In this document: positions 1 through 7,717 of the stretch, piece by piece
Layout: every line of letters begins with the position of its first letter
How positions within the stretch are numbered: the stretch's first letter is position 1
Source of the DNA: an uncultured Collinsella sp.
Lineage (GTDB): Bacteria > Actinomycetota > Coriobacteriia > Coriobacteriales > Coriobacteriaceae
Assembly (NCBI GenBank): GCA_959596505.1
Contig: CAUFWM010000013.1
Span: forward strand, 1 to 31,947
Length of the DNA: 31,947 nucleotides
Direction: 5' to 3'
The notes under the pieces: generated by a model
What the model was told of the DNA's origin: nothing
Databases searched by the model: none
The model's input: only the letters and a program-made list of their open reading frames with translations
Made by a program: the position numbers and the translations under genes

Positions 1-19
1 CGCCATTGGGAATGTAGAA

Positions 20-49
20 GGGGGAGGCCTCGCGGCCTCCCCCTTTTTT
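20..49 (+). terminator. Rho-independent terminator of the upstream gene
   Basis: Perfect 10-bp GC-rich stem (GGGGGAGGCC with GGCCTCCCCC) closed by a TCGC loop and followed directly by six T. It ends a forward transcript whose gene lies left of the window. Confidence 0.93.
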
Positions 50-116
50 GCGTTATATACAAGCTGTCCCTTGTGAACGGGCCCTTCTTTTGACTCTCTT
101 ACTGTTTGGCTGTTTT

Positions 117-147
117 TTGAACTGTCGCTTTGTATTTGCGCGATAAT
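117..147 (+). promoter_or_regulatory. Possible coaE promoter
   Basis: A TTGAAC box at 117-122 and a GATAAT box at 142-147 lie between the upstream terminator and coaE. The 19-nt spacer is longer than ideal, so this is tentative. It is the only sigma-70-like pair seen in the gap. Confidence 0.35.
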
Positions 148-175
148 ATCTCGCATTGACGTTAGGGAGGGCTTG

Positions 176-817
176 ATGTTTACCGTTTTTGTTTTGGGCA
201 ATATTGCTTCGGGTAAATCGACTGCCTGCCGCTATCTGGAATCTCGCGGAGCCCTGCTTATCGATTTAGACGTTCTTGCCAAATCGCTGTACGTGCCGGG
301 GTCGGATATCGTCAATGCTCTTGCTGAAGAGTTTGGCTGGGATATTTTGGACGAGGAGGGCGGCGTTCGAAGTAACATCCTCGCTTCTCGAGCTTTTGCC
401 TCTCCTGATGCGGTTGCAAGGCTCAATAGCATTGTGCACCCCGTTCTCATTGAGCAGCTTTCGCTGAGGATTCTCGATCCTGTCTGCTGTACGGTTTCGA
501 CTCCTCGCTATCCCTTTGCGGCGGTCGAAGTATCTGCTCCAGCTGGCTTTGAGGACGCCTTTGGCCTTGCGGATGAAATTATGGTTGTTAGCGCTCCTTT
601 GGAGGTCCGTCGCGAACGCGCTATTCACCGTGGTATGGAGGCATCCGATTTTGATGCTCGCTGTGCTTGCCAGCCCGATGAGTCTTCGCTTTGCAGTCTA
701 GCCACTACCGTGATTGATAACGCGGCGGGCGATAGCTCGCTCTTTGTACAACTGGACGCATGGCTTGCCCGCCATGGCCTTATGGACGCTACGGATAAGG
801 GGACGACAGATGCCTAA
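176..817 (+). CDS. coaE: Dephospho-CoA kinase
   Basis: Phosphorylates the 3'-hydroxyl of the ribose in dephospho-CoA with ATP, the last step of coenzyme A synthesis in the cytosol. The 213-aa product opens with the P-loop GNIASGKST, followed by a DLDVLAKSLYVPG stretch matching the CoaE substrate-binding segment, and a VHPVL motif in the lid region; the length fits the family. ATG 176 is preferred over an in-frame TTG at 173 because AGGGAGG at 164-170 is well spaced from it. Its 3' end overlaps the next gene by 8 nt, so the two are probably translationally coupled. Codon use is less biased than in the sialic acid genes, consistent with modest expression. Confidence 0.9.
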   Translation: MFTVFVLGNIASGKSTACRYLESRGALLIDLDVLAKSLYVPGSDIVNALAEEFGWDILDEEGGVRSNILASRAFASPDAVARLNSIVHPVLIEQLSLRILDPVCCTVSTPRYPFAAVEVSAPAGFEDAFGLADEIMVVSAPLEVRRERAIHRGMEASDFDARCACQPDESSLCSLATTVIDNAAGDSSLFVQLDAWLARHGLMDATDKGTTDA

Positions 818-1391
818 GACGCGCTTCTTTACGTGGTATCGCCTTGTGCCCCTGACTGTCGTTTTCGTCTTTGGCCTTATCTCGCTCGTTTACTCGTGTG
901 CTCCCGCCGCTTTCTTTAAACCGTTCTATCCGATTGACTATGAGGCGTATGTAAAGCAGTCCAGCATTTCGCATAATCTCGATCCGTATCTGGTATGTGC
1001 CGTCATCAAGTCGGAATCAAACTGGGATCCCGAGGCGGAATCAAACCAGGGCGCCCAAGGTCTCATGCAACTTATGCCCGAAACCGCTCAGGATATGATC
1101 GCCAAGGGCCTTGTCGACGGGGACGAGTATTCTGCCGATAACCTGAATGACCCCGCTTCGAATATTGAATTTGGGTGCGCATATCTCTCGTACCTGCTGA
1201 CATATTTCAATGGCTCGACGGATAGCGCTATTGCTGCTTACAATGCCGGAATGGGCAATGTCGATGGGTGGGCGCAGCAAAACACATCGCTCCATAACGC
1301 GATTACCTTCCCCGAGACGCAAGCTTATTTGATTCGTGTCAATAATGCCTGGGTTCGCTATAAGACCCTCTATCCCGACCGGTTCGTATAG
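810..1391 (+). CDS. Membrane-anchored lytic transglycosylase (SLT domain)
   Basis: Predicted to cleave the MurNAc-GlcNAc bond of peptidoglycan at the cell surface. The 193-aa protein has one hydrophobic segment at about residues 11-30, serving as signal anchor or signal peptide. An SLT/goose-lysozyme-type domain follows: KSESNW with the presumed catalytic Glu69, GAQGLMQLMP at about 79-88, and AYNAG near the C-terminus. ATG 810 was chosen because it overlaps the coaE stop (8 nt) and follows a purine-rich site; a longer in-frame opening at 714 would lie deep inside coaE. A Cys at the end of the hydrophobic stretch (residue 30) is not in a clear lipobox. The exact cell-wall role (growth, turnover or secretion) cannot be told from sequence. 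Confidence 0.85.
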   Translation: MPKTRFFTWYRLVPLTVVFVFGLISLVYSCAPAAFFKPFYPIDYEAYVKQSSISHNLDPYLVCAVIKSESNWDPEAESNQGAQGLMQLMPETAQDMIAKGLVDGDEYSADNLNDPASNIEFGCAYLSYLLTYFNGSTDSAIAAYNAGMGNVDGWAQQNTSLHNAITFPETQAYLIRVNNAWVRYKTLYPDRFV

Positions 1392-1442
1392 GACTATGCC
1401 TGCCGCCTGCGTATACTGCAGATGTATGAGTTAGGAGTATCC

Positions 1443-3683
1443 ATGGCGGATTTTGAAGTTGAGCGTGTTGGCGGAGAGCTCAAACGCTTTGGCGTTGAGG
1501 GCTCTGAGGTGCCGTTTGAGGTCGTGTCTCCCTATGAGCCTGCAGGTTCCCAGCCAAAGGCCATTGAGTCGCTTGTGCAGGGTGTGAGGGACGGAGACCG
1601 CTATCAGGTTTTGCTGGGCGTAACCGGCTCGGGCAAGACCTTTACCATGGCCAAGACCATCGAAGCTCTCGGTAAGCCAACGCTGGTCATGGCCCCCAAC
1701 AAAACCCTCGCCGCCCAGCTCGCGAGCGAGCTCAAAGAATTCTTTCCCAACAACGCCGTGGTCTACTTCGTCTCGTACTACGACTACTATCAGCCCGAGG
1801 CATATGTACCGCAGAGTGATACGTATATCGAGAAAGACTCCTCGATTAACGAGGAGGTCGAGATGCTGCGCCATCAGGCGACGGCATCGCTGCTTTCTCG
1901 ACGGGATGTGATTGTCGTCGCATCGGTCTCGTGCATCTATGGCATCGGTTCTCCCGAGGACTATGCGGGCCTGGCGCCGAACGTCGATAAGAAGGTGCCG
2001 CTCGAGCGCGACGACTTCATCCATGCGCTCATTGACATTCAATACGACCGCAATGACTATGACCTGGCACGTGGCACCTTCCGCGTGCGCGGCGATGTTG
2101 TCGACGTATATCCGCCCTATGCCGAGCATCCGTTGCGCTTTGAGTTCTTTGGCGACGAGGTCGAGCTGATTGCCGAGATCGATGAGGTCACCGGTGAGAT
2201 GCTTCGTGAGTACGAGGCCATTCCCGTATGGCCGGCATCGCACTACGTGACCGAGAAGCCGAAGGTCAAGGCGGCTCTGAAATCAATCAGCGAAGAGTGC
2301 GAGAAGCGCGTGGCGGAGCTCAAGGCGACCGACAAGTTGCTCGAGGCGCAACGTCTGCAGCAGCGGACCGATTATGACCTCGAGATGCTCGAGACGATGG
2401 GCTTTTGCAACGGCATCGAAAACTACTCGCGCCATCTGGATGGACGTAAGCCGGGTGAACCGCCGTTTACCTTGATTGACTACTTCCCCAAGGATATGCT
2501 TTGCATCATCGACGAGAGCCATGTGACGGTGCCGCAGATTCGCGGTATGCACGAAGGCGACCGTTCGCGCAAAGTTACGCTTGTTGAGCATGGTTTTCGT
2601 CTTCCGTCGGCGCTCGATAACCGCCCGCTTCGTTTCGATGAGTTTGAGGCGAGGATTCCGCAGTTCATTTACGTCTCGGCCACGCCAGGCGACTATGAGT
2701 TGCGTGTGAGTCAAAACGATGTTGAACAGATCATTCGACCGACCGGCCTGCTCGATCCCAAAATCGACGTTCGTCCGGTCCGAGGCCAGATTGACGATCT
2801 TGAGGACGAGATTCGCGAGCGCGTGGCCCGTAAGGAGCGCGTGCTGGTGACCACGCTGACCAAGCGCATGGCCGAGGATCTGACCGATCACCTGCTCGAT
2901 GCCGGCATTAAGGTCAACTACATGCACTCCGATACAGCGACGATGGACCGTGTCGAGATCCTGCGAACGCTGCGCGAGGGAAAGATTGATGTTCTCGTTG
3001 GCATCAACCTGCTCCGCGAGGGTCTGGATCTCCCCGAGGTCTCGCTGGTGGCAATTCTCGACGCTGACAAGGAAGGCTTCTTGCGCAATCGCCGTTCGTT
3101 GATTCAGACGATTGGCCGTGCGGCCCGTAATGCCGACGGCGAGGTCATCATGTATGCAGACGTTGTGACCGATTCGATGAAAGAAGCCATCGAGGAGACG
3201 CAGCGCCGTCGCGAGATTCAGATGGCATATAACGAAGAGCATGGCATTGTGCCCAAGACGGTCCGCAAGGCCATTAACGACATTTCGAGCTTTATTGCCG
3301 AGGCCGAAAAGACTGTGGGTTCCAAGGGGCGCTCGAAGGGCGACTCCCTTGGCCATGGCGCATTCTATACGCCCGATGAGTCGGGCGAGGGCGGCGTGCC
3401 GGAAACGGTGGCACCCGAGCAGACACTTGCGGAGCAGTTGGAAGAACTGCCGCATGACGAGCTTGTGCGGATCGTCGAAACCATGGAAGAGGATATGCGC
3501 AACGCTTCTGCCGCCATGGACTTTGAGGAGGCGGCGCGCCTGCGCGATGCTGTCGTTCAGATTCGGGCGATGCTCGAGGGTGCGTCTGAGGACGAGACGA
3601 TCGAGCGCTTACGTTCGCAGGCCCGCAAGGGTTCCACGTTCGCATCGGGCAGAAAACGCCAGGGTGCACGGTTTAAGAAATAG
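1443..3683 (+). CDS. uvrB: Excinuclease ABC subunit B
   Basis: DNA-damage-verifying helicase-like subunit of nucleotide excision repair; it is loaded by UvrA and recruits UvrC. The 746-aa product has Walker A GVTGSGKT (about 59-66), the YYDYYQPEAY beta-hairpin region, a DESH Walker B box, SATPG, the QTIGRAARN motif VI, and a C-terminal UVR domain (MDFEEAARLRD) that contacts UvrC. ATG 1443 follows AGGAG by 5 nt; an upstream in-frame ATG at 1422 lacks such a site. uvrA and uvrC lie farther along the same strand. No clear LexA box was found just upstream. Confidence 0.98.
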   Translation: MADFEVERVGGELKRFGVEGSEVPFEVVSPYEPAGSQPKAIESLVQGVRDGDRYQVLLGVTGSGKTFTMAKTIEALGKPTLVMAPNKTLAAQLASELKEFFPNNAVVYFVSYYDYYQPEAYVPQSDTYIEKDSSINEEVEMLRHQATASLLSRRDVIVVASVSCIYGIGSPEDYAGLAPNVDKKVPLERDDFIHALIDIQYDRNDYDLARGTFRVRGDVVDVYPPYAEHPLRFEFFGDEVELIAEIDEVTGEMLREYEAIPVWPASHYVTEKPKVKAALKSISEECEKRVAELKATDKLLEAQRLQQRTDYDLEMLETMGFCNGIENYSRHLDGRKPGEPPFTLIDYFPKDMLCIIDESHVTVPQIRGMHEGDRSRKVTLVEHGFRLPSALDNRPLRFDEFEARIPQFIYVSATPGDYELRVSQNDVEQIIRPTGLLDPKIDVRPVRGQIDDLEDEIRERVARKERVLVTTLTKRMAEDLTDHLLDAGIKVNYMHSDTATMDRVEILRTLREGKIDVLVGINLLREGLDLPEVSLVAILDADKEGFLRNRRSLIQTIGRAARNADGEVIMYADVVTDSMKEAIEETQRRREIQMAYNEEHGIVPKTVRKAINDISSFIAEAEKTVGSKGRSKGDSLGHGAFYTPDESGEGGVPETVAPEQTLAEQLEELPHDELVRIVETMEEDMRNASAAMDFEEAARLRDAVVQIRAMLEGASEDETIERLRSQARKGSTFASGRKRQGARFKK

Positions 3684-3686
3684 CGA

Positions 3687-3728
3687 ACAGGCCCCGAGTT
3701 CCCTGTGGAGCTCGGGGCCTGTGTCTTT
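3687..3728 (+). terminator. Terminator after uvrB
   Basis: A 12-bp stem (ACAGGCCCCGAG with CTCGGGGCCTGT) with a 12-nt loop is followed by GTCTTTT. It separates uvrB from the convergent reverse-strand gene and may also slow transcription arriving from the other side. Confidence 0.85.
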
Positions 3729-3748
3729 TGCGTGCTGGAATTCGTGCG

Positions 3749-5389
3749 CTAGAGGTCTGCGATCAGGGCTTCGGCGCAACGGATGCCATCGGTAGCTGCG
3801 CTCATGATTCCTCCGGCATATCCGGCCCCCTCGCCGCAAGGGTAGAGCCCCGGGGTCGATACAGCGTGGCATTGACGGTCTCGAGTAACGGTGACCGGAG
3901 AGCTCGAGCGTGTCTCAACACCGGTGAGGACGGCATCGGGATGGTCGTAGCCACGCAGTTTTTTGCCGAGTAGGGGAATTCCCAGACGAAGCGACTCGAT
4001 GATATGTTGCGGCAATGACTCATCGATTGCTGTCCAAGTCACGCCGAGCGGATAGGTGGGCTTTACCTTGCCGCATGTCGTGCTGGCGCGTTCTGCAAGG
4101 AAATCGCCGACGAGCTGTGCCGGTGCGTTCCAGTTGGAGCCGCCAAGGCGATAGGCAGCCCGCTCGCAAATGCGCTGGAGTTCTACGCCTGCAAGAGGAT
4201 CGTCGCTGGGGAGATCGTCGGGCGTGACGTTAACGAGGAGAGCGGCGTTTGCGTTGCGGCCGGCGCGGGCGTTGAGACTGGCGCCGTTGACGCACAGATG
4301 GCCGGGCTCTGAAGAGGCTGCGACAACCTGTCCGCCAGGACACATGCAGAATGAGAATACGCTGCGGCCGTTGGGAAGATGGGTAACGAGCTTATAGGGG
4401 GCTGCTCCGAGCGCGGGATGACCCGCCGCGGGGCCATATTGCGCCCGATCGATATCACACTGCGGGTGTTCGATGCGAACGCCCATGGCAAACGTCTTTT
4501 GAGCGAGGGCGACATCATGGGTTTTGAGAACCTCGAATACGTCGCGGGCAGAATGACCGCAAGCAAGGATGAGATGCTTTGTGTTGATTGACTCGCTTGT
4601 CGCGTCGTGGGACGACAGGATGTCGATACCGACAATGGCGCCAGATGTGTCAGTGTGAATGTCAACGAGTTTCGTTCGATAGCGAACGGTTCCTCCGAGC
4701 TGTTCAATGCGCTGGGAGATGCTGGTAACGACGGCGGGGAGGATGTCGGAGCCAATATGCGGTTTTGCATCCCATAGAATATCGCGGGGAGCGCCCGCTT
4801 CGACGAAGGTCTCGAGGATAAGGCGATGGGCGGGATTTTTGGTTCCCGTATTGAGCTTGCCGTCCGAGAAGGTCCCCGCGCCGCCCAGACCAAACTGGAT
4901 ATTGCTCTCGGGGTCGAGGATGCGCTCCTTTAGAAAGAGGTCGATCGCATGTGAGCGGCGAAATGCCGGGTCGCCGCGCTCGATGAGCAGGGGTTTAAGG
5001 CCCGCTTCGGCAAGGGTCAGGGCGGCGAAGAGACCGGCGCAACCGGCGCCGACAACGACGGGACGCCCCTTGGGTGCATTCGGGACGGGGTTGGGGAATG
5101 AAGGAGCCTCGCCGTCAACCATGCGGATGCGCGAGCGGTTGCGCTCGGCGACGCGGTCGACCACTTCCTGTTCGAGTCGGGAGCTTGTCAGCTCAACTCG
5201 AAAGCTCAAAATAAAATGAACATCTCGCTTTTTACGGGCGTCGATTGACTTGCGATGGAGCTCAATGGCTTTAATCTGGGAATCCTCGCATCGCAGGGCT
5301 CGTTTGACGGCGCGTCTGCCAATAGCAAGGCAGGCGTTTTCGTCGCCGGCCTCATCGAGCGTCGCGTTGACTTGGGTGATTTCGATCAT
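3749..5389 (-). CDS. FAD-dependent dehydrogenase, COG2509 type
   Basis: A 546-aa flavoprotein of unknown substrate. The first 105 or so residues form a small N-terminal domain; then comes the FAD dinucleotide-binding motif GAGCAG (114-119) ending in an acidic ERG. A GTFSDGKLNTG segment follows, and the C-terminal GEGAGYAGGIMSAATDG closes the FAD site. This layout matches the uncharacterised COG2509 dehydrogenases. ATG 5389 is chosen because AAGGAG precedes it by 6 nt; the longer in-frame opening adds 41 residues overlapping the upstream hairpin. It is the last gene of a reverse-strand run of flavoprotein, flavoprotein and Mrp genes, separated from its neighbour by a weak terminator. The family lacks an agreed function, so none is assigned. 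Confidence 0.85.
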   Translation of the reverse strand: MIEITQVNATLDEAGDENACLAIGRRAVKRALRCEDSQIKAIELHRKSIDARKKRDVHFILSFRVELTSSRLEQEVVDRVAERNRSRIRMVDGEAPSFPNPVPNAPKGRPVVVGAGCAGLFAALTLAEAGLKPLLIERGDPAFRRSHAIDLFLKERILDPESNIQFGLGGAGTFSDGKLNTGTKNPAHRLILETFVEAGAPRDILWDAKPHIGSDILPAVVTSISQRIEQLGGTVRYRTKLVDIHTDTSGAIVGIDILSSHDATSESINTKHLILACGHSARDVFEVLKTHDVALAQKTFAMGVRIEHPQCDIDRAQYGPAAGHPALGAAPYKLVTHLPNGRSVFSFCMCPGGQVVAASSEPGHLCVNGASLNARAGRNANAALLVNVTPDDLPSDDPLAGVELQRICERAAYRLGGSNWNAPAQLVGDFLAERASTTCGKVKPTYPLGVTWTAIDESLPQHIIESLRLGIPLLGKKLRGYDHPDAVLTGVETRSSSPVTVTRDRQCHAVSTPGLYPCGEGAGYAGGIMSAATDGIRCAEALIADL

Positions 5390-5404
5390 CGAGGTCTCCT
5401 TAGA

Positions 5405-5439
5405 GGCAAGAAAGAGGCCGTCCGGTATCCCAGACGGCC
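5405..5439 (-). terminator. Weak terminator or attenuator between two flavoprotein genes
   Basis: Read on the reverse strand, GGCCGTC pairs with GACGGCC across a 10-nt loop and is followed by TCTTTCTT. The T-run is imperfect, so partial termination is likely, lowering expression of the downstream COG2509 gene relative to the BaiN-like gene. Confidence 0.6.
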
Positions 5440-5469
5440 CGAATGCGTTTTTGATTATAGACTGCGCGG

Positions 5470-6741
5470 CTACAGGCTGCTTGCAGCGCGAATGCCCGAG
5501 ATCCAGGCCCACGCAAGGTTAAAGCCTCCGCAATCGGCGTCGATGTCGAGCGCTTCTCCGCAGACGTAAAGCGGGGCGCCTGTGGTGCTGTTCACGTAAA
5601 GATTGGGTGTCGAGACGCACTCGATAGATATGCCGCCACGCGTGACCTGTGCTGAGCGCTCCTCTGCCGTCCCTTCGACGGACAGTTTAAAGTGCTTGAG
5701 GATTGAGACCAGGTGGATGACATCGCGCGAGCCGGGATGGCACCGCTCGAATGCCGTACAGACGACGTGTGAGAGCTGCGGGGCGAGCATGCCGTCAAGC
5801 CAGTGGGAGTTTCGGGGCGAAAAATCGCCGAGCACGTTGACACGCTGCTCGAGCGTATCGAGCAGCTCATCTTTGGAGAAATCTGGAAAGAAGTCGATCA
5901 GAACAGTGTCGCCCTGGTTGATACGGCGAGAGAGATTGAAGGCGGCGACGCCTGAGATGCCGAAGGCACGGAACAGCACTTCGCCATCTTCTCGCCAGAG
6001 CTCTTCGTGGCTGCGCGAGAGCGTTAAGCGGGCTCGGACGCGCAGACCATCCAGAGTTCCGAGTGCCGTCCGGTCGCCGACGACTGATGCCGATACGGGG
6101 CACAGGACGGGGCGCAGGGGCGTCAAGGGAAGGCTAAACACCTCGGCGATGCCGGTGGGGTTGCCGCCCGTAGCGATAACCACGGCCCTTGCCTGCAGGG
6201 CATCGCTCGTGCGAGGAGTATCGGCTAACGCCTTTCGAAGCGAACGGAGCTCCGTCTTTCGGTCGCCGTGCTTTTTGGGTTTGAGTACATGAGCGGGACG
6301 GTCGATCTGAAGCGTCCAGCCTTCGGAAGCCTTATGAGCCGCAATGACGTTAGTTCCGCAGAGTAGGGTGATGCCCAAACGCTCGCATGCATTGAGGAGT
6401 GCATCGCGAACCGACTCGGCGCGAAGGGAGCGCGGGTATAGGCGGCCTTCCTCACGGATCGTCATGATGCCCAGCGAGGAGAAAAAACTCTCGAGATCTT
6501 GCTCGGGTTGGGGGCCCATGATGGATTCGACAAAGGCGGGGCGGTTATATCGCCGAATGTCGATGGATTCGTTTGAGAGGTTGCAGCGGCCGTTTCCGGT
6601 TGCGAGCAGCTTGAGACCGCAGGCGACGTCGCGCTCGACGACGCAGACCCTTTTGTCGACACGCGCCGCCGTAATGGCGGCGGCGAGGCCCGAGGCCCCG
6701 CCGCCGATCACCAAGACGTCATAGAAGGCGCTTGCGTTCAC
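5470..6741 (-). CDS. BaiN/HI0933-family flavoprotein (NAD(P)/FAD-dependent oxidoreductase)
   Basis: A 423-aa protein of the HI0933/YhiN (COG2081) family. Near the N-terminus it has GGGASGLAAA, then GNGRCNLSN, the family signature, and it ends with a GGFNLAWAWISG motif that completes the FAD site. The family includes BaiN of bile-acid-converting Clostridium, but most members have no known substrate, so a bile acid role is only a possibility. The start is GTG 6741, immediately after the TAA of the upstream mrp gene with no intervening base. Only a weak ribosome binding site is visible, so translation is probably coupled. Both flavoproteins and the Mrp ATPase are read from the same strand. Confidence 0.87.
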   Translation of the reverse strand: MNASAFYDVLVIGGGASGLAAAITAARVDKRVCVVERDVACGLKLLATGNGRCNLSNESIDIRRYNRPAFVESIMGPQPEQDLESFFSSLGIMTIREEGRLYPRSLRAESVRDALLNACERLGITLLCGTNVIAAHKASEGWTLQIDRPAHVLKPKKHGDRKTELRSLRKALADTPRTSDALQARAVVIATGGNPTGIAEVFSLPLTPLRPVLCPVSASVVGDRTALGTLDGLRVRARLTLSRSHEELWREDGEVLFRAFGISGVAAFNLSRRINQGDTVLIDFFPDFSKDELLDTLEQRVNVLGDFSPRNSHWLDGMLAPQLSHVVCTAFERCHPGSRDVIHLVSILKHFKLSVEGTAEERSAQVTRGGISIECVSTPNLYVNSTTGAPLYVCGEALDIDADCGGFNLAWAWISGIRAASSL

Positions 6742-7572
6742 TTAGGCCTCGTCTGTCTTGTGCGGGGCGATGGCCTCAACGGCGGAGACGGCCTTGGGCA
6801 GCATGTCATCGGGCAGTGCGGTCTCGACTTCACCCTTATCGCAGGCCTCGGCGAGTGACGGATTGATGGGAAGCTGACCCAAGATGTCGAGGTTGTAGCG
6901 CTCGGCGACTTCGGGGAGCTTGCTCTTACCAAAGACCTCGATCTTCTTGCCGCAGTCGGGGCACTCGATATAGCTCATGTTCTCGACAATGCCCAGAATA
7001 GGGACGTTCATCTTCTCGGCCATGTTGACTGCCTTGGCGACGATCATCGAGACCAAGTCTTGCGGGCTCGTGACGATGACGATGCCATCGACGGGCAGCG
7101 ATTGGAAAACGGTGAGCGCGACGTCACCCGTTCCCGGAGGCATATCGACCAGCAGGTAGTCGATGGGGCCCCACGAGGTCTCGCTCCAGAATTGCCTGAT
7201 GGCGCCCGCGATAACCGGGCCACGCCAAAGGACGGGATCGGTTTCGTTTTGGAGCAACAGGTTGGAGCTCATGACCTTGACGCCGTGCTCGGAGATCTCG
7301 GGCAGCATGAGGTTGCCGAGGGCATGGACATGGCGTCCGCTCATGCCGAACATTTTGGGGATGGAGGGGCCGGTGATGTCGGCGTCGAGAATGCCAACCT
7401 TGTTGCCGCGGCGGGCGAGCTCGGTTGCGATGGCGCCCGTCACAAACGACTTGCCGACGCCTCCCTTGCCGGAAAGCACAGCGATAACGCGCTTGACCTC
7501 CGACAGCGTATTCTCTTCAAATTGCGACGGCGTTGATTGTCCGCCGGCTGCTTGTGCGTGCTCGCAACCCAT
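6742..7572 (-). CDS. Mrp/NBP35-family Fe-S cluster carrier ATPase
   Basis: A 276-aa P-loop ATPase of the Mrp/ApbC group, which binds and transfers iron-sulfur clusters to target apoproteins in the cytosol. It shows the deviant Walker A GKGGVGKS (35-42), DADITGPSIPKM, DMPPGTGD, and a CPDC pair in the C-terminal third that fits the bridging cluster site of the family. ATG 7572 is preferred because AAAGGAG precedes it by 6 nt; an in-frame extension of 19 residues lacks a site. It is the promoter-proximal gene of the reverse-strand unit leading to the BaiN-like flavoprotein. A link with Fe-S enzymes nearby (UvrC is a candidate) is speculation. Confidence 0.92.
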   Translation of the reverse strand: MGCEHAQAAGGQSTPSQFEENTLSEVKRVIAVLSGKGGVGKSFVTGAIATELARRGNKVGILDADITGPSIPKMFGMSGRHVHALGNLMLPEISEHGVKVMSSNLLLQNETDPVLWRGPVIAGAIRQFWSETSWGPIDYLLVDMPPGTGDVALTVFQSLPVDGIVIVTSPQDLVSMIVAKAVNMAEKMNVPILGIVENMSYIECPDCGKKIEVFGKSKLPEVAERYNLDILGQLPINPSLAEACDKGEVETALPDDMLPKAVSAVEAIAPHKTDEA

Positions 7573-7599
7573 GTATGACTCCTTTGTATATGTTGGGGC

Positions 7600-7657
7600 C
7601 GGAGCCCCGCGGTGTGACACGAGCGTCATTGTACCCTCGTTTGCGAGCGGGAGTCAT
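7600..7657 (-). promoter_or_regulatory. Promoter and short leader hairpin of mrp
   Basis: On the reverse strand a TACAAT -10 box (7633-7628) is preceded by ATGACT (7657-7652) with an 18-nt spacer. Downstream, GGGGC and GCCCC form a small leader hairpin (7613-7600) before the AAAGGAG site. Transcription would cover mrp and the BaiN-like gene. Confidence 0.55.
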
Positions 7658-7717
7658 TTGCGATGCATTTGGGCCGAGCGTGCTTGCAATACGATGGGTC
7701 CAAGCGAATGGGCGGGC

